Positions 45,192 through 57,629 of a stretch of 64,000 bases of DNA are shown piece after piece (position 1 is the first letter of the stretch; every line of letters starts with the position of its first letter). Position numbers and translations under genes: made by a program. The notes under the pieces are model-generated. The model was given only the letters and a program-made list of their open reading frames with translations. It searched no databases and was not told the origin of the DNA. This stretch comes from Marsupella aquatica (lineage: Eukaryota; Marchantiophyta), in the NCBI GenBank assembly GCA_973895155.1, contig OZ316893.1, forward strand, positions 2,604,001 through 2,668,000. The letters run 5' to 3'.

Positions 45192-47873
45192 TGAATTTCA
45201 GACAGACACAATGTATCATCACACAAATCATACAAGCTTCAAACAAAATCATTTAGTGGCACAAATTTAGTTCATTGTCGAACTTCCAGGGTCAAAGTCT
45301 ACACGTGATTCCCGACCAAGCTCAATAATTTTTCCCGATTAAGAGACCAAATAAGTTACTCTTCAGTTTCTTTTGACATTATTCTGGCTAGTGAACAGAG
45401 CGAAAGGACTACTTCAGCGTTTACAGACTAGACCAACTAGAAGATTCTGGAAGCGCTCCCTATGTAAATGGCAATAATTCTCGATTGCAATTAGCCAAAC
45501 TTCTCACTCTTCTCCATGTGCAGATAAGTTTTGATTCCTCATAATGGCTAATATCTCTCCAAGGTCGTGCAAAGCTTTCAATGTAGCGTGTCTTAACAAA
45601 ATAGAATCCTCTGATGAGATCTGTAATACGCCTGTCAATTGCATCTGTAGACTCTGCAATTACGAAGAACACAGATCATTTTGGGTTGAATTACTCTACA
45701 CCTCGGCATGTTCCAAACTGACTTGTTAGACGCATTCGCACAATACTGCAGAACGCGTTTAGCACGTAAAGGATGTTCTCCAAGAAGAGTTCAGCCATTG
45801 TAGACCCGTCTCGAGTACCGTGCCAATCAAGAAATTTTGGAACTTCCCCATCACCGAACATACTCCCCTGTCAGACCCTGAGCTTCTGCCATGTAGACTT
45901 TGGATCAATCCCCCTAACCTGTTTGCCGTCGCTCTGTGGAGACAATCCTTGATGTTTCTCGAATTTATGGACAAGAAATTCGATCGCAATTTTTCGCCAG
46001 AACTTTTCTTCATCTTTCAAGCTTGTTCTTAAATCATGCGCCGCCGTTCTCTGGACATTTACATTACCACCCTACCTTCACAGTCTCATGTCCCTTATAA
46101 TCGAGGAGTCCCAGAGAATTGAGCTCTATCGACTGAACATGAAGACGACAGTTGGAACGGGGAGGACAGAACTGAGGCCTACCTGGCAGAGTATCTTTAT
46201 CTCCACGCCCCATGGATGCAGTCGAATGATCCACACTAGTCACAAACGTTCCAAGATTTCGCCTAAGAAATTGACACTCATCAGAGTTCCTCGCAAGGCA
46301 AAGTGCAGTGCAGTCAATCAGCCACCTTCCAATCCGTCAATCCTGGCTCCGTCGCCGCACCACCAACCAACCAACCCCAAAACTTCAACGTCTGCTCCGT
46401 GGCTCCCAATTCCTCCTCCTAAGTCGTCAGTACTGTGGTATGGAGCTAATGACAGCACCAGCCCGCACTCGCAACTCCCCAGCACCTCGGCTCGTGCACA
46501 ATCAACCCCGCCCAGCTACACTGCCTTCCTTGGTTCCGTCCGCTTCCCTGCCCAAACCAGAATCCCAACTCCCTGCTCGAGTCTGAATCAATCCCGAGCT
46601 CCAGACCCAACAATCTCCTGCAAGGCGAGGAGAACCGAAACCAGAGCCAGCATTCTCTTTATCAACCAACAGCAGAGCAACCGAGATCGAGAATTCCACG
46701 GTAACACATTGGGAGGGAGGGACGGACGGGGCGCTCGTCTGCTAGCTGCCAGCCTGCTACGTGTGCATGAACGAGAATCACCACCGCACTCGATCACAGC
46801 TGCATTCCATCATTCTCTTCAGCAAGAAGAAACGCGACATTCGCCTAGTCCAGTAGTCTCCTCCCCGAGCTGACCCCCAACGGATCCTTTCCTCCCCTGT
46901 CCAGTGTCCACCACACCCGAACGGTACCGTGACCGTTGCCCTCATCCTCCCCCGCACTATGGACACCCCCCCCCGGCCCCAACTGCCCAAGGCCCAAGGC
47001 CCAAGGCCTCTAGAAGGTCGGAAAGTACTCACTACTCAAGGTGTGAGGGGCTGCAAGTTCCGGCTACCGATCTCGCGTTGCGGCCAAGGGTCCGGGTAAC
47101 CGGCCGCAACCTCAGGCAGGGTGAGAACGCAGGTCGCGTCCATTTCGGGACAAGGGTCGCGCTGTCGTTCTTTTATACGCGCATGCGAACCGCTCTGGCA
47201 GAGTCGACGTCGCTTTCCGGGTGGCACGGCACCCCGATGCCACGCGGCACGGAGGATTGCAGCACCGCCACTTCCGCTTCCGTACGGAGTTTGCAAGATC
47301 CAGTACGGTAAAGGACAGCATTGCGTTTCCGAGTACAGTAGTAGTGTTACCGTAGTCGGCCTCACTCTGATGTCACTACAAACGAACGTTTCCGTTGGCG
47401 ATTTTTGTTTTGCGTTCTCCTTTTTAGGAATGTAGCTTGGATGGACCACTTTTATTTAGCGTTACACGCAGATGGACTAAGTTACTGTTGCGGAGAAAAG
47501 CATGATTTGTTGCGGAGAAAAGCATGATTTGTTGCGGTTCAATAAATCTTGGTAGACCCGACAAAACTGTGAATAAATTACATTCTATATTCTTGGCATC
47601 GAGATTGTTTTTATCTGTGAGTACTTGTCGAGATTGTTTTCATGTGAAAGTACTTGTGTGAAGGCTTGTGAGACAAAAGTGAAGAAGACTCGTGTGCTAT
47701 TGCATGTTGCATGCACCCAGAACCATGCAACCCAGATGAACCAAGTTCACCCGTGATTTTAGTAAAAACTTTTGTCTATTTTCTCTGTTGTATTTTAATT
47801 TTATAGACGACAGTTTTCCATAATGTCTCCGTTCTTCTGAAAGAGTATTAGAGGAAGTGCCACAAATAATATA
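45192..47873. other. Upstream side of the phosphatase gene, with a GC-rich block
   Basis: It probably holds the 5' leader exon and promoter of the phosphatase. The part 46.2-47.3 kb is much richer in G and C than its surroundings (CCGCACTATGGACACCCCC, GGCCCAAGGCCCAAGG), promoter-like or possibly a foreign block. Long frames there are of low complexity and not supported. A 22-bp unit (GTTGCGGAGAAAAGCATGAT) is tandemly repeated at 47491-47538. Confidence 0.4.
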
Positions 47874-48075
47874 TCACACTGCCCAAGGGCAAAAAATTAC
47901 AAATCTTGAGACAAGATCCCAAAGGCAAAGCAACCCAACAAAATACAGGAAAGAAGGCAAGGGCCCCAAGAAAACAAGCCAAGGGTCTCTAACCAAAAGC
48001 CCATAAAGGAACAAAAACAAAAAATAACCTACAAAGGAGCCATAAAGGCTAGCACCCTCCAAATCTAGAAAACTG
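47874..48075 (-). repeat. LINE-tail-like dispersed repeat, copy 2
   Basis: On the minus strand it carries CCCTTGGCTTGTTTTCTTGG and TTTTTTGCCCTTGGGCA, matching the copy at 41.8 kb in the same order. Confidence 0.45.
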
Positions 48076-48951
48076 TACAAGAAAAAAGTTTACAAAGATT
48101 GTGTCACGAAAAAGAGAATGTATGTATGGCTGAATATTCTCCCTTTTCAACTTGTTGCAGGTTTTCCAACCAATGGCATGCCAACAAATCGTTGCATGGC
48201 CCTTTAATGGTTTTTGTCCATTTATTGTCTGTTCTCAAAAAATCACTCAAGTTTTCACCTTAGTGTCCTTGTTATAAGAATTGTCACAATAAAGCCACCC
48301 ACCACTCGATACGGCCCTCATTTTTTGGGGTCATTATATCTCACACTCTAGTTTTCACTCATGTTAGTGTCCTACTTATAAGAATTGTCAGAATAAATCC
48401 CCTCAACACTCGCTACGGTCCCCAGTTTTGGGGGGCATTATATCCCTCACAATGCCCTTTACCGGGGACATTATACTATTTGTAAAGGATCAAGTGTCAC
48501 AAATAAAAGGAAATATCCATGCATCCACGGCATAAAGTAGATATCCAAGGCATGATTAAATTAGAGTCATACCTTTGCTTGGTGCCTCATCCCCATTAAA
48601 CCCACACATGCAGACACATTCAGGCATCTGCTGAACTATTTGGTTGGATTTTCTTTTCTTTTCGTTTTAATTTACTTTTAAAAATAAGGTATACACTGAA
48701 GAGTCAGTGTTTAACATACTTTCAATGGTCGTAACATTCATATGACAAAATTCTTGCAAGGTTTTCACAAGGACCCCATAATATTTTGCTAGTCTGGCCC
48801 AAAACTTACTATTTTTTTATTGGACTATCCAGGACGGCTCCATGGTAGTCCAGTTTGAAATTGGGACCTTATTCCAAAGATTTAGTTGGAGCGGAGAAAT
48901 GAAAGAGCCGGTCAAGAGACAGATCCCGCTCTGAGAAACCTTGAAGTTCAG
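48076..48951. other. Spacer, no gene seen
   Basis: It contains a loose duplication of GTCCT-x-TTATAAGAATTGTCA with CACTCGATACGG or CACTCGCTACGG around 48260-48430. Nothing coding. Confidence 0.35.
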
Positions 48952-49409
48952 GACTACTAGAAAGATGGTGGTTTTGTGACTAGCTTTGAGTACTCAATTC
49001 ACCTATTCAGCCTGTCTCAAGTAAAGACACAGTTTCTTATTCATTGTGACTGAATCGACAAATTACATGATTGACTGCACTTAAGATTTCCATTGTGACT
49101 ACACATGACTCAGTTGTACATGCCAGGTTGAGCAGATTTAGGGGCGTGGTCACACAAATGACTGAAACACAGTCATGTATATGACTCAAAAACTGGCTTG
49201 GTTTAGTGGTGGAAAGTGATAAATAATAAAACTTTGTCACTTTTTCATGACTCAAAAGAGGTCAATTTAGGGTGACTTCTGTGACTTATCATGACTAGTT
49301 TGTCATGAAAGTCACTCCTGGAGCAAGGCTGAAAGTGGATGACATGTAGCTTTTGTGTCAAGATATTATTAATGAGGTATTTTTGCGACTATCATTATTT
49401 CTGGTAGTG
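48952..49409. mobile_element. Candidate CACTA-type non-autonomous element
   Basis: The right end read inward is CACTACCAGAAATAATGATA and the left end reads GACTACTAGAAAGATGGTGG, similar but not identical. Between them lie many short GTGACT, ATGACT and AGTCAT motifs in both directions, like CACTA subterminal repeats. No 3-bp target duplication was confirmed and the left end lacks the CA, so the call is tentative. Confidence 0.45.
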
Positions 49410-49565
49410 TCGAAACCCCACTATACATGACTACTTGGTCGTAACTTTGACTAGGCAAATTGTCTTTTTAGCGAGTAGTATCTATACAACAAGTCGCAGA
49501 GATCTCCTGACATGACCTTCTACTCATCTTATTGAACAATGGCCACCCAATTCCCCACTCAAGTT

Positions 49566-50275
49566 GTAAAATTGATCACTCAGTGTACATAGAATACAGC
49601 TAGAGCTTTGCTCAAAAACAAGTTTTGAACTTGATGGGGGATTTGAAATTCTGAGATAAAGGGTGAAGTTTGCAAAAATTAGAATAGTTAAAGTTTGTCT
49701 CATAACCTCCTGTGAATGAAGAATGGCTTGTTTGGGGAACCCCACATTGCATGTAACCTCTGGAAATCATTCCACGGGTCCAACTTTAAGTGAATAAACA
49801 ATGATAATAACAATAAAACAATACCTCAACTCTACCTTAAGCCAAGCTAACCCAATGCCAGCTAAGTCGAAAGGGTGAAGCAAAAATGTTAAATCAATTC
49901 AAATCATTGCAATGTCTCATTTCATCCCTATTTTTCTCAACCAAATGGGCTGGAAATTTGGTAAGAGAGAGAAAAAAGCAAGGGGAATCTGTGGTTCTTT
50001 GAGCTCAAACAAAGTTCCAAATTACAGAGTTACAAATTATAAAATTTGGTTTACATAAATTAATTTGGTGTACATAAATTTAAAGCAACAAGTCTACAAT
50101 GCTTCTCTGAATGCACTCTGGCAAGATCTACTCTAAAGCATTATGGTGAGTTTCTAATTTTTGAAAACTTCTCCCTTTATCTCAGAATTTTCCAAATCCC
50201 CCATCAAATTCAAAACTTGTTTTTGATCAAAGCTCTAGATGTATTCTATGTACACTGAGTGATCAATTTTAAAAC
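49566..50275. repeat. Long inverted repeat (arms about 120 bp)
   Basis: The arm 49566-49685 (AAATTGATCACTCAGTGTAC ... GAGATAAAGGG) is the diverged inverted complement of 50153-50275, around a loop of about 470 bp. A transcript would fold into a long hairpin. It may be a foldback or MITE-type element. No coding frame. Confidence 0.75.
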
Positions 50276-52389
50276 CAGTATTGTGGACAAGGGAAACTCA
50301 TTTGAGAACAAATAAAGTCTGGGCTTCAATTCCCCATATTTTATGATTGCCATTTACAAAGCACAATTAATCAAAATCCTCAACCAAAAAAAAAGGTGCC
50401 AGTCTGCAAAACCCATTAACACAGTGAGGTACATGATTGTTCCAGAACTATAGAATAGACTCTGTGCATTTGTATCTTGGCAAGTGTTTGCCAACTGCCT
50501 ACAAAGCATCAAAAGATAAAAAGGGTCTGATATGGTGACATTTGACCTTATTTGCCCAAATTGAATTCAGGGCACTTAGACTTATTTGCCTGATCAGACA
50601 AATCTCCTCCAGATTGACAGTCGTCCTTCAATTGGGTGGCAGGGATAACAGACCCCTTGGCTGGGAGGGGAGGGTTAGTCTTTCCTTTGGGAAATACAAA
50701 CAAAGTAGGTTTTTGGAATGGATGTGTAGTACTATAAAAGCTACTGTAGTAACTCAAGTTAGGTCCTAATTAGAATAGTAGTTCTTTAATGATAAGCATT
50801 CATGGTGGCCAAGCCAAGGACAAGAGTTGCAGCCCATAGAAAATTCACAATGAACACCTCCTACTCCTTTTCACAGTTACATACGCCATTGACGAAGTAC
50901 ACACTTACGACAAATATGCATTTGAAACCCAAAATCCTTGGATTGATTGAAAACCTATGCAACACAATTGTGTGAATATCTGTCAAAGCCATGCAAATTA
51001 GGCGCAGAACAATGTAAGAACTGGGTCACGGGATTAGGCCTTTCCCTCCAAATCCGAAGGAGGCCATGGGATTGCCACAACTTCCTGCGAGGCAATTTGC
51101 AATTTACCAAAGTGAAATCCTCAATTCCAGTAGAAGGACTTAATCAAGAGGTTCCTGGCGTCACGGCCAAATTACAATCACGAGCTTCCTGTAGTCATAG
51201 CGGCCAAACAGCAATCACGAGCTTCCAGCAGTGACGGCCGAACATAAAAGCTTGGAAAAAGCCAACCTGCTTGGTCCGTCTGTGTGTTCAACTCTCAGAG
51301 CAAGACTAGCAAACAACATTTTTATAATCAAACGTAAATTGATGGCAATAAAGGGCTGTGTAATCAGTCTGCTAGGATATTCTCGACTCTCAAAGCTAAG
51401 ACCACCAACCAACGTGATTTGTGAACAAAGCCGTCGATTAAACATAGAATGGTGGCAACAACGGTTCGTTGATCAGTACGCACAACATAGGATGCATGCA
51501 ATACAGTACACAGTAAGCACCGACGTAACTTAAGACTAATAAGTGCACAAACAAATGGCTGAACAGGGCACTTCAGGCGTTAGCCGTTGACAACATATGC
51601 ATAGTTGCCAAAGTCGGACATCTGTTTGCCTCTCAGATACACTAAGAGAATTTCTTGGGCAAACAAATTGTTGAGCCACAGGGGGAATGACGAGAGTTGC
51701 AGACATTGTGGAAAAGTTGCTCCACGAATGGCAGACGAAAAACTGTCCTCATTCAATGTTAGATTTATAAACGCTACAAGCCCTAAACGTATAATTTTAT
51801 TCAACTACGATTTACAAACTGGCTTAATATTAACCTTTCAAAGTGACTCCACCACTTACATAAAGCCGAAGTGGCTGTACCAGGGCTAACAACACGAGGC
51901 GGGATCTAAGACAACCTTACAGATCACTCACCTGACCAAAACTTTTCTATTCAAAGGCAGTTCACCCTCCCAACACATTTCTCCCCGTTCAGTTTCCGGA
52001 CATACCTTTAGTATCGATCTTAGATACTCAGAGGGAGAGGTAACATTCCAGTTAGGTCTACTGGCCACCTGCTGAGAGGAGTTCATCCTCAATGAACTTG
52101 ATCTCTGCCGTTAAATGAAAGCCGTGTGACGAATGGTTTCTCGAGAACAATGCTCGTCGAGGCCTTAAATTACTATTTCTCTCTGATCTGTTTCTAGTGG
52201 CCACTACGCGTTGAGAATACATTATGAACATTCTGAACTATTCAAATATTTCAGCTGCCTGTCGCAGAGAGATTGGACCTCTGTCACATATTTGATACAA
52301 GCAACAGACATACATATATATGCAGAATTCCCAATGCGTTTGGTAAACAAGCAGGGGTATGATTATCTATCACAAGCCGGAGACAAAAC
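50276..52389. other. Spacer downstream of the mannosidase, no gene seen
   Basis: Probable mannosidase 3' UTR at the right end. A short duplication (CAATCACGAGCTTCC with CGGCCAAA) lies at about 51165-51240. A few open frames of up to 100 codons show no family traits. Confidence 0.35.
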
Positions 52390-54276
52390 TTAGCTGTAAT
52401 CAAAAGAATCTCCATTGCCTCTCCCTCTCATAAACCTATTTGGTAGGGTCGTCCTCCCACTAGACTTTTGTTTTCTTTCCCTCCCGTCTCCTAGGAGGCG
52501 TTGTTCCTCGTTTTGTGACTCGTGGTACTCCAGACCTTGACTCCTGGTTAGAATCCTTACTGGATGAGCCTCCGTGTTGAATACCCATTCATCCAGAGAT
52601 ATGACGGAGGAAGGTGAAAAGAGAAGGTACAAATACTTCAGAGTCTCGGCCAGGAAAAAGCTCTGCATCATGTCATCCTTCTCGCCAGAATTTACATCAC
52701 GGAGGCCCACATATCCTGTCGGAACACGTGAGTAACTTTCAAATGCCTCAAAAATGTCCCAAGCCCAATCTCTGTACTTCAAGTCACCAGTCTTTCGCCA
52801 AAGATAGAAAAGTGATTCAATCGTCTCAGGCCTCAAGATATTGTAAGATGTCCCAACAGACATATCCCGACCTTCCGTAAAGTGGTAATTCTCTCCGGCT
52901 AGATGGGTACGTGTTGACATGTAGAAATTGTAACACGTTGTGGCGACACCTTCTGCAATTTCCAAGTATTCCTTCGCCTTGGCAGGGCTTGCACCATCTG
53001 CCCCAAGTGTAAGCATTCCCGGAGCGAAACAAGCCAATTCATCCATCTTGTCAATGATGGTACCACCATTTCGCTCTGCAATATACACGTATGATGAAGG
53101 ATTCGATTTTTTCACCAACGTTATCAAACCTTCCATTGACTGCTCCCACATATCTCTGTAGTGCTTGACAACATCTGTCTTATTGCCCTGTATCCAAACC
53201 TTCAGCAAATACTCATAGAAACTATCACCCATAGCTCCAAATGTAATCTTCTGGTTTGTGGGTCGCCCAGATTGGGAGCTGATGTAGATGGGGAGCAGAC
53301 CATCATCAGGATAAATCTGCCTCATCTTCAAGACAACTTTCTCAACCTTTTCTCCATATTTGGGTATTCCAGTCCTTTGAGACAATGCGATGAACTCAAT
53401 CTGCTCTGTTCCAAGATCAGCCAACAGATTTGCTCCTCCAGTCCAATGAGGGTTGCTCGCAGTTCCAGAAGCCAGGTCAATGTTATTGAGAGGAATGCCA
53501 GTTTCCGTATTCCAAGCCGGCAGAAGCCTATCAGCCAAATCCTGTGCCTTGGTGAGGAATATCTTCTTCCCTGACAAGTCATAGGAACTGAGCAAGCCTC
53601 CAAGGACCCTGATGGTCGTTTCAAACACACTGGCACCATAGTGCTTGTCAAAATCCAAATTGGTTGTCACCCATTCTGTAGCCTTGTCAAACTCGTCATG
53701 TAACCCCATGATGTACAGCGTGTCCAATGAATCTATGATACTGGCACCCAAACCTCCAAAATTGTTAACGCCTCTCTGAGACATGGGCATCAATTCGTCA
53801 TATCCCCAGGCGTATTTCTCATACGAGCTCCAGGCGTGAATCATGGCCGCCCTGACTTTGTCCCTTCTCTCCCTCGTAATTGGATCAGGATCAGCTGGGG
53901 CATCCTTCGATCCATCTAAAGCATCATGACGATCCAGAATTGGGGCATGGCGGCCGTCCTCTGTGGCCAGTTCTTCCCTGTCCCCTACTTCAATCTCGTC
54001 ATCAAAATCGTGGGTGTCCTTCCCATCTGAATCTGACAACTCTCCACCCTTACCGCCCAAACTCTGCTCTAGCTCCTGTACCTCCTGCAGGAGCCTGCCC
54101 TTCTCTTCCACGAGTTTGGCGACCTCCGCCTCTTGCCGGAGGACGAGACCATGCCGATCCCAAAACAGAATGCTGCCCGCAGCAAAAAGCAGAAACCAGA
54201 TTGCGATCCTGCTCGGCTTCCTGAGGATGTACGACACACTCAGGTACCTCATCCGCGAGCTCTGTGGCCGTGCCAT
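52390..54276 (-). CDS. MNS1: Class I alpha-mannosidase, Golgi type (GH47), intronless
   Basis: 628 codons in one exon. The enzyme trims alpha-1,2 mannoses from N-glycans in the early secretory pathway. It is a type II membrane protein: short basic tail ([20 protein letters not shown], as in plant MNS1/MNS2), membrane anchor at about 23-40 ([16 protein letters not shown]), coiled-coil stem at about 45-75, acidic stem, then the GH47 barrel from about 135. Landmarks are [56 protein letters not shown] and FNTEAHP, with catalytic acidic residues, the calcium-binding Thr and both conserved cysteines (LACF, TTCY). After FNTEAHP, where flowering-plant proteins end, about 60 extra polar residues follow. 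Known flowering-plant genes have many introns and this one has none, so a retrocopy or lineage-wide intron loss is possible. Whether MNS1 or MNS2 is the closer match is open. Confidence 0.93.
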   Translation of the reverse strand: MARPQSSRMRYLSVSYILRKPSRIAIWFLLFAAGSILFWDRHGLVLRQEAEVAKLVEEKGRLLQEVQELEQSLGGKGGELSDSDGKDTHDFDDEIEVGDREELATEDGRHAPILDRHDALDGSKDAPADPDPITRERRDKVRAAMIHAWSSYEKYAWGYDELMPMSQRGVNNFGGLGASIIDSLDTLYIMGLHDEFDKATEWVTTNLDFDKHYGASVFETTIRVLGGLLSSYDLSGKKIFLTKAQDLADRLLPAWNTETGIPLNNIDLASGTASNPHWTGGANLLADLGTEQIEFIALSQRTGIPKYGEKVEKVVLKMRQIYPDDGLLPIYISSQSGRPTNQKITFGAMGDSFYEYLLKVWIQGNKTDVVKHYRDMWEQSMEGLITLVKKSNPSSYVYIAERNGGTIIDKMDELACFAPGMLTLGADGASPAKAKEYLEIAEGVATTCYNFYMSTRTHLAGENYHFTEGRDMSVGTSYNILRPETIESLFYLWRKTGDLKYRDWAWDIFEAFESYSRVPTGYVGLRDVNSGEKDDMMQSFFLAETLKYLYLLFSPSSVISLDEWVFNTEAHPVRILTRSQGLEYHESQNEEQRLLGDGRERKQKSSGRTTLPNRFMRGRGNGDSFDYS

Positions 54277-54469
54277 CCCGTCCTCCTCGTGCTTCCCTGC
54301 TCTGCCGTCCTGCCGGCAGACTGATCGATCTCGTTGCGCTAGATTGTTAAGCCACAGAATTGCTCACATTTCCCTTGCCTCCGGATCGGGTCCGGTCCCT
54401 TCAGCTCTAACAACGAAATGCAGACGATAAAATGCGATTACTGCTCAAAACACGCCCTAAATCTTGAAC

Positions 54470-54520
54470 CCACAACCAGCTCTTGACGAACCCACAACCA
54501 GCTCTTGACGAACCCACAAA
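54470..54520. repeat. 22-bp tandem repeat upstream of the mannosidase
   Basis: AACCCACAACCAGCTCTTGA CG occurs twice plus a partial third copy, within about 250 bp of the start codon, in the probable 5' UTR or promoter. Confidence 0.8.
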
Positions 54521-55345
54521 CAAACACACACACCGATCGTTCACGGAACAGACAGTGATGAAACTATATTGTCGCCGACCAACACGGACATCTCATACTC
54601 GCAGAAGAGCACCAAAATGCTTCCAGATTGACTGAATCTGTGACCAGAAACAACGCAACCGGTACAGGGCCTGAAGACCCTCCAAAACGAATGTTGGAAA
54701 CAACGGCAAGCCTTAAAAGCGAAGGCAGTAAAGGGAAAAGGGCACAGAAGACCAAAACATTGAAGTCCTGCAGAAGGAAGGTGAGGGAGACTAGTGACCA
54801 CTGAAGGGTGTACCTCCATCACTTGCTACTGAAGAAGAAAAAGCCTGGTGGTCTACTGTTCTGTGATGGTCCTTCGTGGTCTTGTTCGTCACCTGGTCAA
54901 AATTTTCGGCCGTTACTCTTTGGTTTCGTGGCAGCTTTCATTATGAGGTTTGACTATGGCCTATTACGCTATTCGCTAGAAGTGTGCCGTTAGCTCTCAC
55001 ACAACTAAATTACTTTACTTTTTTCTAGTGCTTTCAATTTGCTCCATTTTTATTCCATTAGCCAATATCCCCTGGCCACGCACCCCATTAGCCAGAATCT
55101 ACCACATAGAGTTAAGGAAGATCTGACGGAAAATTTATTTAGGAAAATTATATATGGAACATTCTTAGCATCTTTTCTCATAATAGAGAGCATTAACCAC
55201 CATGGCCAAAAAGAAAATAACCTTAAAATCTATATGCCTCACCGCATTGGAGTGATAGAATTTTATTTCATAGTTTCTCCTTTTTCTAGGTTTTTGGGTT
55301 ACTTTCCATTTGCCCCTTCACCTGAAATTTACTAAAATGGTGAAA
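54521..55345. other. Spacer, with a possible relative of the hAT MITE
   Basis: No gene. CCATTAGCCAGAATCT at about 55085 and AAAATAACCTTAAAAT at about 55212 recall the inside and end of the MITE at 37.8 kb. Clear ends were not found. Confidence 0.3.
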
Positions 55346-56235
55346 CCTGGTGGATCCAGGTTTTGTCATCGCTAGTGGCGCCTTAATTATCTAATTATCT
55401 ACCCACTAGCTCCATGCTTGTGCATTGCACAAAAGATGTTGAGATGAGGAAAAGATGTTATGATGAAAAAAGATGTCGATGAGAAAAAATGAAGTTGAGG
55501 AGAGTAAAAGAAGTTGAGGTGAAAAAAGATGTTGAGGTGAGGAAAGGGTGTTGAAATGAAAAAATATGTTCATAAGAAAAAAAGAAGTCGAGGTGAAGAA
55601 AAGTTGTTGGGGAGAGAAATGATGATGAAGTGAGAAAAAAGATGTAAAAATGAGGAAAGAAATGTTGAACATGAGGGAAAGATGTCGTAGTGAGATAAAG
55701 ATGTCAAGGGGAGAAAATATGTCAAGTGAAGAAAAAATGTCATGGTGAGATAAAGATGTGAATGTGAGAAAAATGGTGAAATGAGAAAAAGATGTTGAAA
55801 AGCAATACATATGTGAAGATTAGAAAAATATCTGCATGTGAAAAGAGATGCTAAGGAGACATATAAAAGAGCTTTGCCATGTAGTTGTTGGTATTGGTGC
55901 AATTCTGGTCACACAATTGTTGTGGTTGTGTTCTGTAACTCGTGTTGCACATAAAAATTGGAGAAGCGAGATAGCGACCACCGCATCATGGAATCTAACC
56001 GGGTGACAGAAAAAAATGTGTTTTTCAATTAAAGTTTTCAATTTTTAGAGAAATAAGCATTTTTTGTGCTTTATTTACATTCCATTTTAAAAAATAAAAT
56101 TTTTATCCCCATTTTTCTAAATATAAATACAGTTGATTATTTAAAGTTAAGTTATTATCTTGGAGGTGCAAGCAGGCTAAATTGTAGTTAGGGTAGACAA
56201 TTATTTGAAATGGTGTGTATGGATAGATCTGGCAG
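55346..56235. repeat. GA-rich repeat element, copy A
   Basis: A degenerate array of GATGTTGAGGTGAGAAAA-like units (55430-55860) is followed by a unique flank (CACCGCATCATGGAATCTAA; GGTGTGTATGGATAG). The same array and flank recur at 57.6-58.6 kb. The left side has small hairpins (AACCTGG-x5-CCAGGTT and TTGTGC-x3-GCACAA). The open frames on the minus strand are low-complexity products of the array. Confidence 0.65.
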
Positions 56236-57288
56236 TGTAAAAATAATAATGTTTTGATAAAGACCTAAGATTGATTCCCATTTTTTTATGAGTTTGGAAA
56301 ATAATTATTTCATCTTCTTGGTAGAATAGGGTATTATATGGGAGACACTCCTTTCCCCCTATCATTACATTAAAGATACATTAAAAGGGAAAATTAAATT
56401 TTAGCTTTTTGAGAAAGAACAAAAGTGCAAAACTCATTTCACACTAATAAATTATTGTTCAAAATTATCTAAATCCATTTAACTGGAGAGTATTTCTAAT
56501 TATACATCTATTTCCTTCCAATAACACAAACTACTTCAACATCTAATGATTGCATAGACTATTAAATATTCATATGTGACAAAAGGTGTCGTACCTGCTA
56601 GGTGTTCACTCACAATTATTATCATCTAGTTACCATCTACAGTAGGTACCTTATTGTCTTGTTTGCTTTGGTTACACTCATTTGTAACTGATCAAAGGTG
56701 GGAATAAAGGTTAACATAAATCCAATGGTGAGCCAATGTTCCCACCAAATCCCATTTTATAAAGGGTTAACATAATTCCAATGGTGAGCCAATGTTCCCA
56801 CCAAATCACATTTTATAAAGGAACTTTTTGGCGGGATCCAGTATTATATATGTAGATGTAGATGATGATGGCTAGTGGCCCCTTGGCTAACTAATTAATT
56901 ACCCATGATGGCCCAAATACTCTAAGTATGTGTATAATTAAATAACAATTTCAGGAAAGAAAACAACAATCAAATTCTCAAGATAAATATCTTAATTGGT
57001 ACAAATAATAGAAGGCATCCAGTGACAAGTTCATCATGAGATGAAAAGGGGAAAAAATCCAAAATTAGATTTTATCAAAAAATCAAATAAGAGCTTATCA
57101 AAAAATCAAATAAGAGTTTATCAAAAAATGGCTCAACTGAAGTCCCATCTACAGTACCTACTGTGGCAAGGGAGTGATAGTTTTGCATGTCCAACCAAAC
57201 TAGATCAAACATTGGAGCACTTTGTTGGGGCAATGAAGTTGCTAATAGTATATGGCCCAATCTGCATCTTGTAGTAAACATACTAGGT
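56236..57288. other. Spacer with short tandem repeats
   Basis: No gene. A tandem duplication of about 58 bp (CCAATGGTGAGCCAATGTTC) lies at 56705-56822, and a 24-bp repeat (TTATCAAAAAATCAAATAAG) at 57070-57125. Confidence 0.4.
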
Positions 57289-57472
57289 CTGATGGTGTTA
57301 AAGTTGTGTTGGAGTTGCCTTGCATTTTGTTCCTACAAAAGCCTGCAATATAAACAAGGAGTACAAACAGCAAATGATTTTATCATCACCATCCCATTGC
57401 CTTGAGTTTATGATTCATGGCAAGGGAGAATTTACACTAATGATCATCCCTAGAGCCTCAAGCTGGGACAAC
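57289..57472 (-). pseudogene. Fragment of an alpha-carbonic anhydrase (last two exons)
   Basis: An exon-like stretch ends at a donor at 57436-57435 (LSQLEALGMIIS then GTAAA) and a second starts after TTGTAG at 57332 (EQNARQLQHN). They match the last two coding exons of the carbonic anhydrase gene 2.2 kb to the right (SESQLDALKAIMS; EPNARPLQQN), with similar spacing and splice sites. The upstream exons with the active site are missing, so it cannot be an enzyme. It is probably the truncated end of a tandem duplication. Confidence 0.7.
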
Positions 57473-57629
57473 GTAATGCTATTTGTTACAACAATATCCC
57501 CGACAAAATTAAGGCTACTAGAGGAAACACAGTCAAATCTCATCATCAACATTTATTCTGTCATCAAATGCTGCAAATATATGAACAATCCACCAATCCG
57601 TATTTTGTCTTACTAAGATTTTTTGTTAT

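Noticed and set aside
46088-46873. A 261-codon plus-strand open frame
   Set aside because: Proline, serine and threonine-rich low-complexity product of a GC-rich block, overlapping open frames on the other strand, no family trait.
55406-55902. Phe/Ser/His-rich open frames on the minus strand
   Set aside because: They are translations of the GA-rich repeat array, also seen at 57.6-57.9 kb, not genes.
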